DNA of 6,473 nt from Thermomicrobiaceae bacterium (GTDB lineage: Bacteria; Chloroflexota; Chloroflexia; Thermomicrobiales; Thermomicrobiaceae). A program made the translations under genes and the position numbers. The stretch spans positions 1 through 6,473 of the forward strand of contig SKTL01000121.1 of NCBI GenBank assembly GCA_007122555.1, read 5' to 3'. Below are positions 1-5,793 of this stretch, piece by piece (the first letter of the stretch is position 1; every line of letters begins with the position of its first letter). Below the pieces are notes generated by a model. The model made no database searches. It worked only from the letters and a program-made list of their open reading frames with translations, and was not told the DNA's origin.

Positions 1-541
1 GAGCGATCCAGCCCAGAATCGAAAAGACGCCGACGACCAGCGCGATGTCGTGCAACATCGCGATAATCGCGCAGGAGCCGTAGAGGAATGAGTTCTGGGT
101 CTTGCGGAACGCATAGGCGATATAGAGCAAGACACCGACGGACGCCAGCACGATTGCGATGCCGGCCCGATTCCGGATTTCGGTGCCAAGCGTTGGTCCG
201 ACGGACTGCAGCTGGAGCTCGGTGTAGGGGCCGATTTCCGCCTCGAGCGCGGAGTCCAGGACGGCTTTCTCCGGAGAGCCTTGCTGGAGCTCGTCCATTC
301 GAATGAGCATCTGGTATTCGTCAGACTCCTGCACCCGTGCGCCGGTGAATCCTTGCGCTTCCAGAACGCTCTGAATCTCGTTGGAGCTCGTTCCTTCTTC
401 AACCTGGATCTCCCAGAGCGTGCCCCCGGTGAAGTCAATACCGAGCTGCAGCCCGTTGACCACCAGTGATCCCATGCCGGGAAGGATGATAATCAGCGAC
501 AGAAGAAACCAGAGATAGCGTTTTCCGACCAGATCAAGCAT
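1..541 (-). CDS. secF: Protein translocase subunit SecF (C-terminus cut off by window edge)
   Basis: SecF pairs with SecD in the inner membrane and uses the ion-motive force to drive late steps of Sec-dependent protein export. The visible 180 residues read from ATG at 541. A hydrophobic first membrane segment lies at about residues 9-29, followed by the SecF signature GIDFTGGT (34-41). An extracytoplasmic domain comes next, then SVGPTLG (113-119), a second membrane segment (about 126-145), and the third segment with the conserved HD pair (164-165). The family is usually about 290-310 residues, so roughly 60% is present. The start is not certain: GGAG lies 12 nt upstream of ATG, a long spacing, and an in-frame GTG six codons earlier (559) has no visible ribosome site. 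It lies 54 nt downstream of secD on the same strand, the classic secD-secF order, so co-transcription is expected. The family assignment is secure. Confidence 0.96.
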   Translation of the reverse strand, partial: MLDLVGKRYLWFLLSLIIILPGMGSLVVNGLQLGIDFTGGTLWEIQVEEGTSSNEIQSVLEAQGFTGARVQESDEYQMLIRMDELQQGSPEKAVLDSALEAEIGPYTELQLQSVGPTLGTEIRNRAGIAIVLASVGVLLYIAYAFRKTQNSFLYGSCAIIAMLHDIALVVGVFSILGWIA

Positions 542-595
542 GAGTTGTGGTCGCTCCACTACGGCCTAGTTGCCGCATTTCGATTCGCGAATGCA
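542..595 (-). other. secD-secF intergenic spacer
   Basis: This 54-nt gap lies between the secD stop (TAA) and the secF ATG. It contains the perfect 10-bp palindrome ATTCGCGAAT, with GCATT/AATGC flanks that could form a small alternative stem. No U tract or promoter is evident, so read-through from secD into secF is the simplest reading. The secF ribosome site (GGAG) lies at its secF-proximal end. Confidence 0.4.
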
Positions 596-2074
596 TTAGT
601 CGTCTCCCGGCGCTGGGCGATGTCGCGGCTGATCCGATTCTACGGGCACTTCCATGCCGAGCCACCACTCGGTTCGAAACTGTGGTGACGCCAGAACCAG
701 TCGCAGAAATGAGCGAGTAACAGTGATGGCGGAGAACATGCTCACGGCGACACCGATGAACAGGGTCAGCGCAAAACCCTGAATGATGCTGGCTCCAACA
801 TATTCTCCGAACCAGTAGAGGATGATACAGGTGATCATCGTGGCGATATTCGAATCACGAATCGAGGGCCAGGCGCGATTGAATCCTTCCTCGATCGAGC
901 GGCTCAGGCTGTGACCCAACCTCAATTCCTCTCGCAGCCGGGAGAAGATCAAGATGTTCGCATCAACCGCCATACCGATCGAAAGAATGACACCGGCGAG
1001 CCCGGCCAGCGTAAGAACGACCGGGATCGTCCGGAACATCGCAAGAATGATCAGGCCGTAAACAGCGAGCGCCAGCACCGAGAGCACGCCCGGAAGCCGG
1101 TAGTAAAGGATCATGAACAGGACAACCAGCGCCAGTCCGACGGCGCCTGCCTGCAGGCTTGCGTCGATCGACTCCTGGCCGAGCGTTGGTCCGACGGTCC
1201 GGCTCTGGACGACTTCCAGCGGAACGGCGAGTGAACCTGCCTGAAGCTGTGCGACAAGATTATGGACCTCCTCGCGAGCCGGTCCGGAAATTTGCCCGCG
1301 GTTTGAAATCGCGCTGCGGATTGTGGCGGTTGAAATGACGCGTTTGTCGAGCACCACGGACATCGGGTTGCCGACGTTGGCGCTGGTGAACTCATGAAAC
1401 GTTTGCGCCGCATCCGAATCAAGCTCGAACCCGACGACAAGACGTCCGACTTCGTCCTGTTGCGGGTAAGCATCGCTGAGGTCGGCGCCGGTGACGATTG
1501 TCTGGAAGACTGGATCCGATTCGTCAGGCATGAGGCCCGGCTGATCTGCGAGCTCGGCCTCGATAATGTGATCTTCGGCCATGCCGGCGGTCGTGTTGAC
1601 GACGGAGCCCTCGGGCAGAAATTCGCCCTGAGGATCGATGATCTCCAGCAATGCGGTTTGCGAGATGACCTGAACGGCGGCTTCCGGATCACCGACGCCC
1701 GGAAGCTCCACGATAATCTGATCGTCGCCCCGGGTCTGAATCAGCGGCTCGCTGACTCCGAGTCCGCTGACACGGCGTTCGACGGTGTCGCGCGTCCCGG
1801 AGAGCATTTCATCAGTTACCTCCTGGCCTTCCGGCGGTCGGGCTTCCAGGACGACCTGAAGACCACCCTGGAGATCCAGTCCCTGATGAAAGTAGACGTT
1901 CTCTTTCCAGCCGAAGGGATCAGCGACATCACTTGGAAGGTTCAGCCAGCCAGCCAGCAAGGTAATGAGTGCGATAGCGGCGAGTGTAATGCCAAGTCGG
2001 TTTCGCAACGGTGACGTTCTCCTCGCGAACCTGCCGGCGCGTGCAAACAGCGGGATGCCGCGCATGATAAACAT
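596..2074 (-). CDS. secD: Protein translocase subunit SecD
   Basis: SecD is the larger half of the SecDF export motor in the cytoplasmic membrane. This 492-residue protein has a first membrane segment at about residues 27-44, then the GLDLQGG motif (65-71). The long extracytoplasmic region (about 45-305) is shorter than in E. coli SecD (about 615 residues in all), as is common outside Proteobacteria. TVGPTLG lies at 293-299, followed by five membrane segments between about 306 and 460. GMAVDANILIFSR (367-379) carries the conserved membrane Asp371, which is linked to proton movement in studied homologues. AWPSIRDSN (401-409) follows. The C-terminus is a short polar, proline-rich tail. ATG 2074 is chosen because AAGG lies just upstream; ATG 2065 is an alternative three codons in. 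A consensus promoter and a leader hairpin sit immediately upstream. secF follows after 54 nt. Confidence 0.97.
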   Translation of the reverse strand: MFIMRGIPLFARAGRFARRTSPLRNRLGITLAAIALITLLAGWLNLPSDVADPFGWKENVYFHQGLDLQGGLQVVLEARPPEGQEVTDEMLSGTRDTVERRVSGLGVSEPLIQTRGDDQIIVELPGVGDPEAAVQVISQTALLEIIDPQGEFLPEGSVVNTTAGMAEDHIIEAELADQPGLMPDESDPVFQTIVTGADLSDAYPQQDEVGRLVVGFELDSDAAQTFHEFTSANVGNPMSVVLDKRVISTATIRSAISNRGQISGPAREEVHNLVAQLQAGSLAVPLEVVQSRTVGPTLGQESIDASLQAGAVGLALVVLFMILYYRLPGVLSVLALAVYGLIILAMFRTIPVVLTLAGLAGVILSIGMAVDANILIFSRLREELRLGHSLSRSIEEGFNRAWPSIRDSNIATMITCIILYWFGEYVGASIIQGFALTLFIGVAVSMFSAITVTRSFLRLVLASPQFRTEWWLGMEVPVESDQPRHRPAPGDD

Positions 2075-2075
2075 A

Positions 2076-2091
2076 CCCGCCTTCTGGCGGG
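2076..2091 (-). promoter_or_regulatory. Leader stem-loop abutting the secD start codon
   Basis: CCCGCC and GGCGGG form a perfect 6-bp G/C stem around a 4-nt loop (AGAA on the sense strand), ending one nucleotide before the ATG at 2074. The only Shine-Dalgarno-like bases (AAGG) run from the loop into the 3' arm, so folding should compete with ribosome binding. With the predicted start at about 2092, the hairpin would begin at the second nucleotide of the mRNA. No U tract follows, so it is unlikely to be a terminator. A role in mRNA stability or translation control is inferred. Confidence 0.55.
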
Positions 2092-2128
2092 CGGCTCGAA
2101 TTATAAGGACGGGCTGTCATGGTGTCAA
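2092..2128 (-). promoter_or_regulatory. Exact-consensus sigma70-type promoter for secDF
   Basis: Reading leftward, TTGACA occupies 2128-2123 and TATAAT occupies 2105-2100, separated by exactly 17 nt. All 12 consensus bases match. There is no extended TG and no A/T-rich UP element. The predicted transcription start is near 2092-2094, where G2092 is the nearest purine at normal distance, giving a leader of about 18 nt before the secD ATG. It lies in the 71-nt gap after nadD, so secDF can be made independently of nadD. Read-through from nadD is also possible because no terminator is seen. The start site is inferred. Confidence 0.82.
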
Positions 2129-2145
2129 AACAGGGTGGTTCGCGC

Positions 2146-2748
2146 TTACCGCCGGAGATAGAGGTTGTGCCCCCGGATGTACCGCTCGACCGATGCGGGA
2201 ACGTGATAGCGAATCGGTTCATCCTGTCGAATGCGACGCCGGATGTCGCTGGAGGCGATCTGAATGAGCGGAACGTCGATGATCTCGAACTGCCCCTGCA
2301 CCTCTGGAACCCGGTGAATGATGTTTTCCACGTCGACAACAATACCGGGTCGAAGGGCGACTCCGAGCTTCACAAGTTGCGCCAGACGGCCCGGTTCATG
2401 CCAGTGGGGAAGGTCACGAAACGAATCCTGACCCATAAGGAAGATGATCTCGCTGTGAGGGAATCGTTGCTGGTGTTCAATCATACTGTCGGCCGTGTAG
2501 GACAACCCTGACCGCTCGATATCAACATAGGAAATGTCGAAACTGGGATCGTCGCTAATCGCCATTTCGAGCATGTTCACGCGATGGTGATCTGCGGTAA
2601 TGTCCTGGTCAGTCTTGTGGGGCGGTCGGCCGGCCGGGAGAAAGAGGACCTGTTCAAGCTGCATTCGATAACGCAGTTCGTCGGCGACGATCAGGTGTCC
2701 ATGGTGAATCGGGTCGAAGGTTCCGCCGAATATGCCGATCCGGGTCAC
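2146..2748 (-). CDS. nadD: Nicotinate-nucleotide adenylyltransferase NadD
   Basis: NadD transfers AMP from ATP to nicotinate mononucleotide, giving deamido-NAD in the cytosolic NAD synthesis pathway. The 200-residue protein matches the usual 190-215. It opens with the nucleotidyltransferase motif GGTFDPIHHGH (8-18). LPAGRPPHK (37-45) follows, then the loop GQDSFRDLPHWHEP (106-119), and the C-terminal ATP-binding SSDIR (166-170, the ISSTxIR position). The start is GTG at 2748: AAGGAG at 2764-2759 lies 10 nt upstream and the fold begins at once (VTRIGIFGG). The frame stays open for another 660 nt upstream, but that part has no family similarity and overlaps the divergent gene region. No rsfS follows, unlike many bacteria. 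It is transcribed toward secD, 71 nt away. Confidence 0.96.
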   Translation of the reverse strand: MTRIGIFGGTFDPIHHGHLIVADELRYRMQLEQVLFLPAGRPPHKTDQDITADHHRVNMLEMAISDDPSFDISYVDIERSGLSYTADSMIEHQQRFPHSEIIFLMGQDSFRDLPHWHEPGRLAQLVKLGVALRPGIVVDVENIIHRVPEVQGQFEIIDVPLIQIASSDIRRRIRQDEPIRYHVPASVERYIRGHNLYLRR

Positions 2749-2881
2749 GACGTCTATACTCCTTCTCGCAGCATGCTGATCCGGAATTTGCTTCGCGAGT
2801 GACTGAACCGCACTATCCGGAGTAGGATAGCAGGTGTGCGCAAGGCAGCAGAGCTGAATCTGACGATCTGGAGCAGAGAAC
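2749..2881. promoter_or_regulatory. Divergent intergenic region between nadD and the membrane-protein gene
   Basis: This 133-nt region must hold the signals for nadD (leftward) and the rightward operon. Two dyads are visible. The perfect 10-bp palindrome CAGCATGCTG (2769-2778) sits just upstream of the nadD ribosome site. CTATCC/GGATAG (2813-2818 and 2825-2830) surrounds a 6-nt loop. No convincing -35/-10 pair was found in either direction. TAGGAT at 2823-2828 is at best a weak rightward -10. Confidence 0.45.
2759..2764 (-). promoter_or_regulatory. Ribosome binding site fixing the nadD GTG start
   Basis: Leftward-reading AAGGAG, 10 nt before GTG 2748. It decides the start against the much longer open frame that continues upstream, and against in-frame codons that lack such a site. 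Confidence 0.7.
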
Positions 2882-3766
2882 GTGGAACGCTGGGAGCCGC
2901 CGAGAGTAACCGAATCTGACGCTCCCAGACGCCGTCGACAGGCTCCGGTGATACCTCGTCGTGATCTTCCGGAGATCTGGCTGATGGTTGCAATGCGAGC
3001 GGGAATCGCAATGGTGTTCGTGCTTCCCGTTCTGTTCGAGGGCCTGCGCGATCTTATGGAGTACGTTGCGGTCGTCCTTATCGTTGCGCTGGTTGCGGTC
3101 ATTCTGCAGACCAACAAGGTGCAGACGCAGAAGCTCCGGAAGCAGACACTCTTTGACCTGGGAGGGTTGATCACGGTCGTTCCGGTCAGTGTGCTCAACG
3201 GATTCGTCGCGGCCGACACCAGCGATCTCCTTCCGGCTGAACGGGCGGCGCTCCTGCAGACAGGCGGCGTGCTGCTGATCGTTGTGGCAGTGGCGATCTG
3301 GCTCGGGTTGACACTGTTCCCGGACGATCGGACGCTGGTCCCGGCGGTCATCCTGCCGAACCTGATCATCGTCATTGCGGTGACATTCGTATTGCACGAT
3401 TTTCGCAATCAGACGGTGCTGGCGATGATCGCGGTCAGTTACTTCATCGGAGCAGCGGCGATCGCAATCGGTGCGCTGGTCGATGAGCCGGTTCGCCGAC
3501 ATGTGCCGGTCGCTGTCTTTGGATCGACCGTTCTGGCTGGACTGGTGCTGTTCGATCCGGGAATGCGAACGATCTTCGACCTCAGTGGCTGGGTGCAGTT
3601 CCTGACCGCTACGATAATCCTGTTGGGGCTCGCGACGCTGATCGTGGTCCCGAACCCGGAGTTTGACAATATTCGATTGAGCGCCGCCCCCGGGCCAGGC
3701 GGGGCCGGGCGCTCGCGACGACGCGAAAGGGAAGCCGATGATTCAGGTGGAGACACTGAGGAATGA
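2882..3766 (+). CDS. Multi-pass membrane protein of unknown function
   Basis: I do not recognise a family. The start is GTG at 2882, supported by GGAG 8 nt upstream. The 294-residue product begins with a polar, Arg/Pro-rich segment (1-30). Seven or eight hydrophobic segments follow, at about 35-53, 60-76, 92-109, 126-145, 152-171, 178-199, 207-224 and 237-256. The C-terminal tail (about 268-294) is rich in Gly, Arg, Asp and Glu and is probably cytoplasmic and disordered. Basic and acidic clusters lie in short loops (KLRKQ 84-88, DEPVRR 201-206). No catalytic or transporter motif is apparent. Its last 29 nt overlap the M20 peptidase start, implying co-translation. It could be a permease-like or membrane-stabilising partner of the peptidase, but that is only inference. 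Coding status is supported by the ribosome site, the ordered hydrophobic pattern and the tight gene overlap. Confidence 0.85.
   Translation: MERWEPPRVTESDAPRRRRQAPVIPRRDLPEIWLMVAMRAGIAMVFVLPVLFEGLRDLMEYVAVVLIVALVAVILQTNKVQTQKLRKQTLFDLGGLITVVPVSVLNGFVAADTSDLLPAERAALLQTGGVLLIVVAVAIWLGLTLFPDDRTLVPAVILPNLIIVIAVTFVLHDFRNQTVLAMIAVSYFIGAAAIAIGALVDEPVRRHVPVAVFGSTVLAGLVLFDPGMRTIFDLSGWVQFLTATIILLGLATLIVVPNPEFDNIRLSAAPGPGGAGRSRRREREADDSGGDTEE
3681..3712 (+). other. G/C-rich hairpin just upstream of the M20 ribosome site
   Basis: GCGCC pairs with GGCGC (3681-3685 with 3708-3712) and GCCCC with GGGGC (3686-3690 with 3701-3705), around a 10-nt loop with a 2-nt bulge. It lies inside the 3' end of the membrane-protein gene, about 15 nt before the M20 ribosome site. 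Ribosomes translating the upstream gene would melt it, which fits translational coupling. It could also be a by-product of the Gly/Pro/Arg codons in the tail. Confidence 0.35.
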
Positions 3767-5099
3767 AGTCGATTCGCGGTTTGATGACTACCTGGAAACG
3801 CTGTACAGACTGTTGCGCCAGCCGTCTATCAGCGCCCAGGGCGTCGGCGTCGACGAATGTGCCGAACTCGTCGCGGAAACGCTGAGGGAGGCCGGAATCG
3901 AGTCTCGGATCTTGCAGACGGAAGGTTCCCCTGTCGCGTTCGGAGAAGTTGGACCCGATGACGCTCCGTTTACGCTTCTCGTCTACGGGCATTACGATGT
4001 GCAGCCGCCTGAGCCGCTCGACGAATGGCATTCCGACCCGTTCGAGCCGACGATACGCGATGGGCGCATCTACGCGCGAGGGGTCGGCGACAACAAGGGT
4101 CAGTTTCTCGGGAGCATTTTGGCGTTCAAACTCCTGAGAGAGCTTGGCGGCGCTCCGGACATCAAACTCAAGTTTCTGATTGAGGGCGAAGAGGAGAACG
4201 GCTCAAAGAACCTGCGCGCATTTGTCAACGCAAACAGAGAATTGCTGAGCGCGGACGCGTTTTTCGCGGCGGATGGCCCGATGCATCCATCCGGCCGGCC
4301 GGTGGTCTTCTTCGGCGTTCGCGGGATGCTTGCCGCGGAAGTGAAGGTTCGGGGGGCGAACCGGGATCTGCACTCCGGAAACTGGGGCGGGCCGATTCCC
4401 AATGGCGCCTGGAAGCTGGTGGAACTTCTCTCGACGATGCGCACGCCGGACGGACGGGCGGCGATCGAAGGATTCTATGATGGCGTGCATCCGCCGACAG
4501 AGTTCGAGCAACAGTTGCTTGCGGAGATTCCGTTCGACGAAGCAAGTGCGAAGAAGCATCTGGGAATTACCGAGTTCGACGGCCCGGCGGAGATGAGCTA
4601 CTACGAGAAGATCATGTTTCAGCCGACGCTGACGATCGCCGGGCTGAACTCGGGCTATACCGGCGCCGGGAAGAAGTCGGTGATTCCATCTGAAGCCGTT
4701 GTGCGACTCGAGTGCCGGCTCGTTCCCGGGCAGCAGCCCGACCAGGTGCTCGAAGCGATCGAGCAGCACGTTCGCATGTATATTCCAGACGCCGAGATTA
4801 CGAAACTGGCAGGGCAGCCGCCTTCCAAAACGTCGCCGGAGCTTCCCGTCTCCAGAATGGCGGCAGCGAGCATGGAAGAGGCGTACGGCGCGCCGCCCGT
4901 GGTCATGCCCTTGCTCGGGGCGACTGCTCCAAACTACGTGTTCACGGATGACCTGGGTTTGCCGGCGATCTGGACGACCTACGCCAACTATGATGAGGAC
5001 AATCACGCCCCGAACGAGAATATGACGCTGCAGGCGTTTCGTGACGGCATCGTCGCCAGTGCTGTGTTGTTTCAACGTATGGCGACCGTCGAGAAGTAA
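3738..5099 (+). CDS. M20 family metallodipeptidase (CNDP-like)
   Basis: M20 enzymes are two-metal cytosolic hydrolases that cleave dipeptides or related amide bonds. The 453-residue protein has every expected active-site residue. These are H85 and D87 in GHYD, bridging D118 in ARGVGDNKG, general base E152 and metal ligand E153 in EGEEENGS, D179 in ADGP, lid-domain H212 in RDLHSG, and H423 in NHAPNE. Residues of about 195-305 form the inserted dimerisation/lid domain. The RDLHSG histidine and the overall pattern place it with carnosinase/CNDP-like dipeptidases rather than the shorter DapE or ArgE. There is no signal peptide. ATG 3738 has AAGGGA 5 nt upstream and overlaps the previous gene by 29 nt, so the pair is probably one operon. 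Exact substrate cannot be read from sequence; it might be a dipeptide or an N-acyl or N-carbamoyl amino acid. Confidence 0.93.
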   Translation: MIQVETLRNEVDSRFDDYLETLYRLLRQPSISAQGVGVDECAELVAETLREAGIESRILQTEGSPVAFGEVGPDDAPFTLLVYGHYDVQPPEPLDEWHSDPFEPTIRDGRIYARGVGDNKGQFLGSILAFKLLRELGGAPDIKLKFLIEGEEENGSKNLRAFVNANRELLSADAFFAADGPMHPSGRPVVFFGVRGMLAAEVKVRGANRDLHSGNWGGPIPNGAWKLVELLSTMRTPDGRAAIEGFYDGVHPPTEFEQQLLAEIPFDEASAKKHLGITEFDGPAEMSYYEKIMFQPTLTIAGLNSGYTGAGKKSVIPSEAVVRLECRLVPGQQPDQVLEAIEQHVRMYIPDAEITKLAGQPPSKTSPELPVSRMAAASMEEAYGAPPVVMPLLGATAPNYVFTDDLGLPAIWTTYANYDEDNHAPNENMTLQAFRDGIVASAVLFQRMATVEK

Positions 5100-5108
5100 C
5101 AAGGGGAA

Positions 5109-5136
5109 GCGGGGGATCCGGATCAGGATTCCCCGC
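5109..5136. terminator. Hairpin between convergent genes, possible bidirectional terminator
   Basis: An 11-bp stem pairs 5109-5119 with 5126-5136 around a 6-nt loop, with a single G-U pair on the rightward transcript. It starts 10 nt after the M20 stop and overlaps the last codons of the leftward ATC-hydrolase-family gene, whose TGA lies in the loop. There is no proper U tract on either side; leftward transcripts continue into only a mildly T-containing stretch. It may terminate weakly, protect 3' ends, or limit collisions between the convergent transcripts. Confidence 0.55.
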
Positions 5137-5656
5137 GATCATCGTCAGCGCGGCTCTTCTTGCGATAGCGGAAATCGCAAAACGGAGCGCCTTGCATGAT
5201 CGTCTGGGTGCGCGTCAGCTCGACATCGGGCGCGAACCCTTCAATCAGGGAAAAGTCTCGATTGCAGGAGAGAAGCGCGCCCTTATCCTGCATACCGAGA
5301 TCGCGATACATCTCGGCGTAGCGGCAGCGGGTTACGTTGTAGTCGAACTGCTCGTCATTGAACTCGAGGATTTCGATCTCGAGAGCGTTGTCTTGAATCC
5401 AGTACTTAATTGATTCCCGGAAGTGAGCGAGGCTGCGTCCACCGAGCTCTTCAGCCAGCTGGTTACCCTGGTCGCGAGCCAGCTGAATAATCGTCTCAGC
5501 GGCGACGCCCTCAACCCGCGCCCGGTCGCCAAACTCCTGAACCATCGCTTCCAGGATAGGCTCGAGCACCCGTGCTTCGATTTCGCGGCGGTTGATAACG
5601 CCGATCTGATTCAGCCGGGATGCATCACGTTGTGTTGATGTCTGATCACTACTCAT
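5123..5656 (-). CDS. L-2-amino-thiazoline-4-carboxylic acid (ATC) hydrolase family protein
   Basis: The named family member opens the thiazoline ring of L-ATC to an N-carbamoyl-cysteine product in Pseudomonas cysteine production. Most homologues have no proven substrate. The 177-residue protein shows the family core: [10 protein letters not shown] (108-117, Cys111), GALLSCNRD (126-134, Cys131), EGF (139-141), [18 protein letters not shown] (147-164, Cys160). The three conserved cysteines could bind metal or act in catalysis. The N-terminal half is helical and charged, without a membrane segment. ATG 5656 is chosen because GAGGAG lies 7 nt upstream; an in-frame ATG at 5704 has no such site and adds 16 unconserved residues. 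The C-terminal tail is polar. It converges on the M20 gene and diverges from the alpha/beta hydrolase. Family assignment is by motif recognition; the actual reaction is unknown. Confidence 0.88.
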   Translation of the reverse strand: MSSDQTSTQRDASRLNQIGVINRREIEARVLEPILEAMVQEFGDRARVEGVAAETIIQLARDQGNQLAEELGGRSLAHFRESIKYWIQDNALEIEILEFNDEQFDYNVTRCRYAEMYRDLGMQDKGALLSCNRDFSLIEGFAPDVELTRTQTIMQGAPFCDFRYRKKSRADDDRGES

Positions 5657-5663
5657 GCCGCGA

Positions 5664-5669
5664 CTCCTC
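5664..5669 (-). promoter_or_regulatory. Ribosome binding site fixing the ATC-hydrolase-family start
   Basis: Leftward-reading GAGGAG lies 7 nt before ATG 5656 and selects this start over the in-frame ATG 48 nt upstream. Confidence 0.65.
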
Positions 5670-5701
5670 AAGGTCATTCGCGATGACGCATCGACATTTC
5701 G

Positions 5702-5733
5702 CATACCGCCAACATACCATTAACAGCGGTATG
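5702..5733. repeat. 8-bp inverted repeat, possible operator
   Basis: CATACCGC and GCGGTATG are perfect arms with a 16-nt spacer. A third partial copy, CATACC at 5713-5718, lies inside the spacer. It sits 46 nt upstream of the ATC-hydrolase-family start, where a promoter or operator is expected. Confidence 0.4.
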
Positions 5734-5793
5734 GAGCGGTAGAGCGAATATCAACATCCACCGACGAAGAAGGTTCCACAGTGCTATGGAAGC

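Noticed and set aside
1394..2014. 206-residue plus-strand frame inside secD.
   Set aside because: Antisense to well-conserved SecD sequence, no ribosome site, no family resemblance.
2119..2511. 130-residue plus-strand frame over nadD.
   Set aside because: Antisense to conserved NadD sequence and begins within the secDF promoter; no supporting signal.
2749..3408. Open frame continuing upstream of nadD on the minus strand, suggesting a 420-residue fusion protein.
   Set aside because: NadD similarity begins at the GTG at 2748 with a good ribosome site. The extension is Ser/Thr/Arg-rich, lacks any domain and is antisense to the membrane-protein gene.
2813..3502. 229-residue minus-strand frame rich in His, Asp, Gln and Arg.
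   Set aside because: Antisense image of the hydrophobic membrane-protein gene; its composition is what reverse-complemented Val/Ile/Leu codons give.
4203..5102. 299-residue minus-strand frame opposite the M20 gene.
   Set aside because: Antisense to a gene with a complete set of catalytic motifs; His/Arg-rich with no recognisable domain.
5657..5704. Upstream in-frame ATG that would lengthen the ATC-hydrolase-family protein by 16 residues.
   Set aside because: No ribosome site precedes it, the added residues are low-complexity, and GAGGAG fits the ATG at 5656.
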